6,136 bases of DNA from CAMEON01 sp964427175 (GTDB lineage Bacteria > Bacillota > Clostridia > Oscillospirales > CAG-272): assembly GCA_964427175.1 (NCBI GenBank), contig CAYRTP010000156.1:1-6136 (forward strand). Direction: 5' to 3'. Made by a program: the position numbers and the translations under genes. Under the pieces are notes generated by a model that did not search any database, was not told where the DNA came from, and worked only from the letters and a program-made list of their open reading frames with translations. Shown piece by piece: positions 5,516 through 6,136 of the stretch (positions are counted from its first letter, which is position 1; each line of letters opens with the position of its first letter).

Positions 5516-6096
5516 GACAATTCCTTCCTCCAGACCGTTCCGCCATCGTTCCAGCTGAGTAATGAGAACGCATACAGCAGGTACAGATGCATGGAACGGC
5601 CAAAAGTAGTGCAAAGCGTATCATTACTGTTCGGGTACGCCTCGATAAACGAATACCCTTCCTCCCGTGCCCGCTTGATAGCCGAAGCAAGCAATGCCGA
5701 ACCTACCCTGAAAAAGTTCTTCTCCGGGATCACCTTCATGCAAACGATGGACTTGATCTTTTCCTCCTCCTCGTCCCCCGCCGTGACGTGGCGCGCGAGG
5801 AAGGTATAGCTTTTCTTGTTAGCGCAATTGCACCACCCTACGGGAACTCCGTTCTCATAGGCCAGATACCCTTGTATTTTTCCTGAACGCACCATTTCCG
5901 CGGCAATCTCACGAGAGATTTGGCCGAGTTGCGCCTCGTTTTTCTTGACGGGCTCCATAATACGCCGGTCGATCTCCTCCCGGGTCATGTTCCATCTCGT
6001 GCAGTAACATACGACACCGTTCGCGCTGTCCGGATCGAACAGGCTCAGGTAGTCCTCCACCCGAGAGGGCTCCAGCTCTGCTACCTCTATTTTCAC
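5512..6096 (-). CDS. GNAT-family N-acetyltransferase-like protein
   Basis: This 194-residue protein has a GNAT architecture: an N-terminal substrate part with CYCTRWNM (30-37), IQGYLAYENGVPVGWCN (74-90, beta strands 2-4), SIVCMKVIPE (116-125, beta 4 before the acetyl-CoA loop), a helix SALLASAIKRAREEGY (133-148), then IEAYPN (151-156) and a C-terminal FGRSMHLYLLYAFSL region. It would transfer an acetyl group from acetyl-CoA to an unknown amine. The acetyl-CoA loop, normally R/Q-x-x-G-x-G/A, reads N-F-F-R-V-G (127-132), so its first glycine is replaced by Arg130; activity is therefore uncertain. The start is GTG at 6096, with AAGGA about 10 nt upstream. The frame is open to the window edge, so a longer N-terminus is possible, but the protein begins as family members do. 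It is the first visible gene of the minus-strand pair. Confidence 0.85.
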   Translation of the reverse strand: MKIEVAELEPSRVEDYLSLFDPDSANGVVCYCTRWNMTREEIDRRIMEPVKKNEAQLGQISREIAAEMVRSGKIQGYLAYENGVPVGWCNCANKKSYTFLARHVTAGDEEEEKIKSIVCMKVIPEKNFFRVGSALLASAIKRAREEGYSFIEAYPNSNDTLCTTFGRSMHLYLLYAFSLLSWNDGGTVWRKELS

Positions 6097-6136
6097 GTCG
6101 CATTGTTCCTTGACAACCTTGTTCCGTGACCGATCC

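Noticed and set aside
5516..5614. Upstream extension of the unknown minus-strand protein to 5614
   Set aside because: It would overlap the GNAT gene by about 100 bases; the start at 5515 with AAGGA at 6 nt and the 4-nt overlap is far better supported.
1..6136. CRISPR array, tRNA, rRNA, insertion sequence or prophage signs
   Set aside because: No repeated spacer-like units, tRNA cloverleaf, transposase or integrase motifs, or terminal repeats were seen on either strand.

Overview
The window looks like chromosomal DNA from an anaerobic, low-to-mid GC Firmicute, most likely a gut-type member of the Clostridia. The evidence is a desulfoferrodoxin-type iron domain (an oxygen-defence module of anaerobes), purine-rich Shine-Dalgarno sites ahead of most genes, a transcription-attenuating TPP riboswitch, and protein sequences that read like clostridial homologues. 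This is inference; no marker gene here fixes the taxonomy.

Layout. (1) 1-366, plus strand: the 3' end of a gene for a desulfoferrodoxin-like domain with both iron sites conserved; its reading frame is open to the left edge. (2) 367-664: a sigma-A type promoter (396-424), a complete TPP riboswitch aptamer (about 437-543) and an intrinsic terminator (562-595). (3) 665-4299, plus strand: a compact five-gene thiamin operon, thiM - thiE - HAD phosphatase - thiD - tenA. Genes overlap by 14 and 4 nt, or are separated by 85 nt (with a hairpin) and 1 nt. (4) 4354-4398: a strong, probably bidirectional terminator between convergent transcription units. (5) 4520-6096, minus strand: a two-gene unit in which a GNAT-family acetyltransferase-like gene comes first and overlaps, through ATGA, a conserved-looking protein of unknown function with a CxCxxC motif.

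How the thiamin genes work together. TenA (cysteine-type, aminopyrimidine aminohydrolase/thiaminase II) recovers HMP from degraded thiamin. ThiD phosphorylates HMP to HMP-PP, ThiM phosphorylates the thiazole alcohol (HET), and ThiE joins HMP-PP and HET-P into thiamin monophosphate (ThMP). The HAD protein is best explained as the phosphatase that turns ThMP into free thiamin for a pyrophosphokinase encoded elsewhere. No thiC, thiG, thiH, thiS or thiL is present in the window, so this locus is a salvage and coupling module, switched off by TPP through the riboswitch.

The most interesting points are the HAD gene as a probable ThMP phosphatase, two mutually exclusive hairpins over a Shine-Dalgarno sequence before thiD, a 7-bp long-range pairing that could serve as the riboswitch antiterminator, and the coupled minus-strand pair (a GNAT with a degenerate acetyl-CoA loop and the unknown Cys-motif protein).
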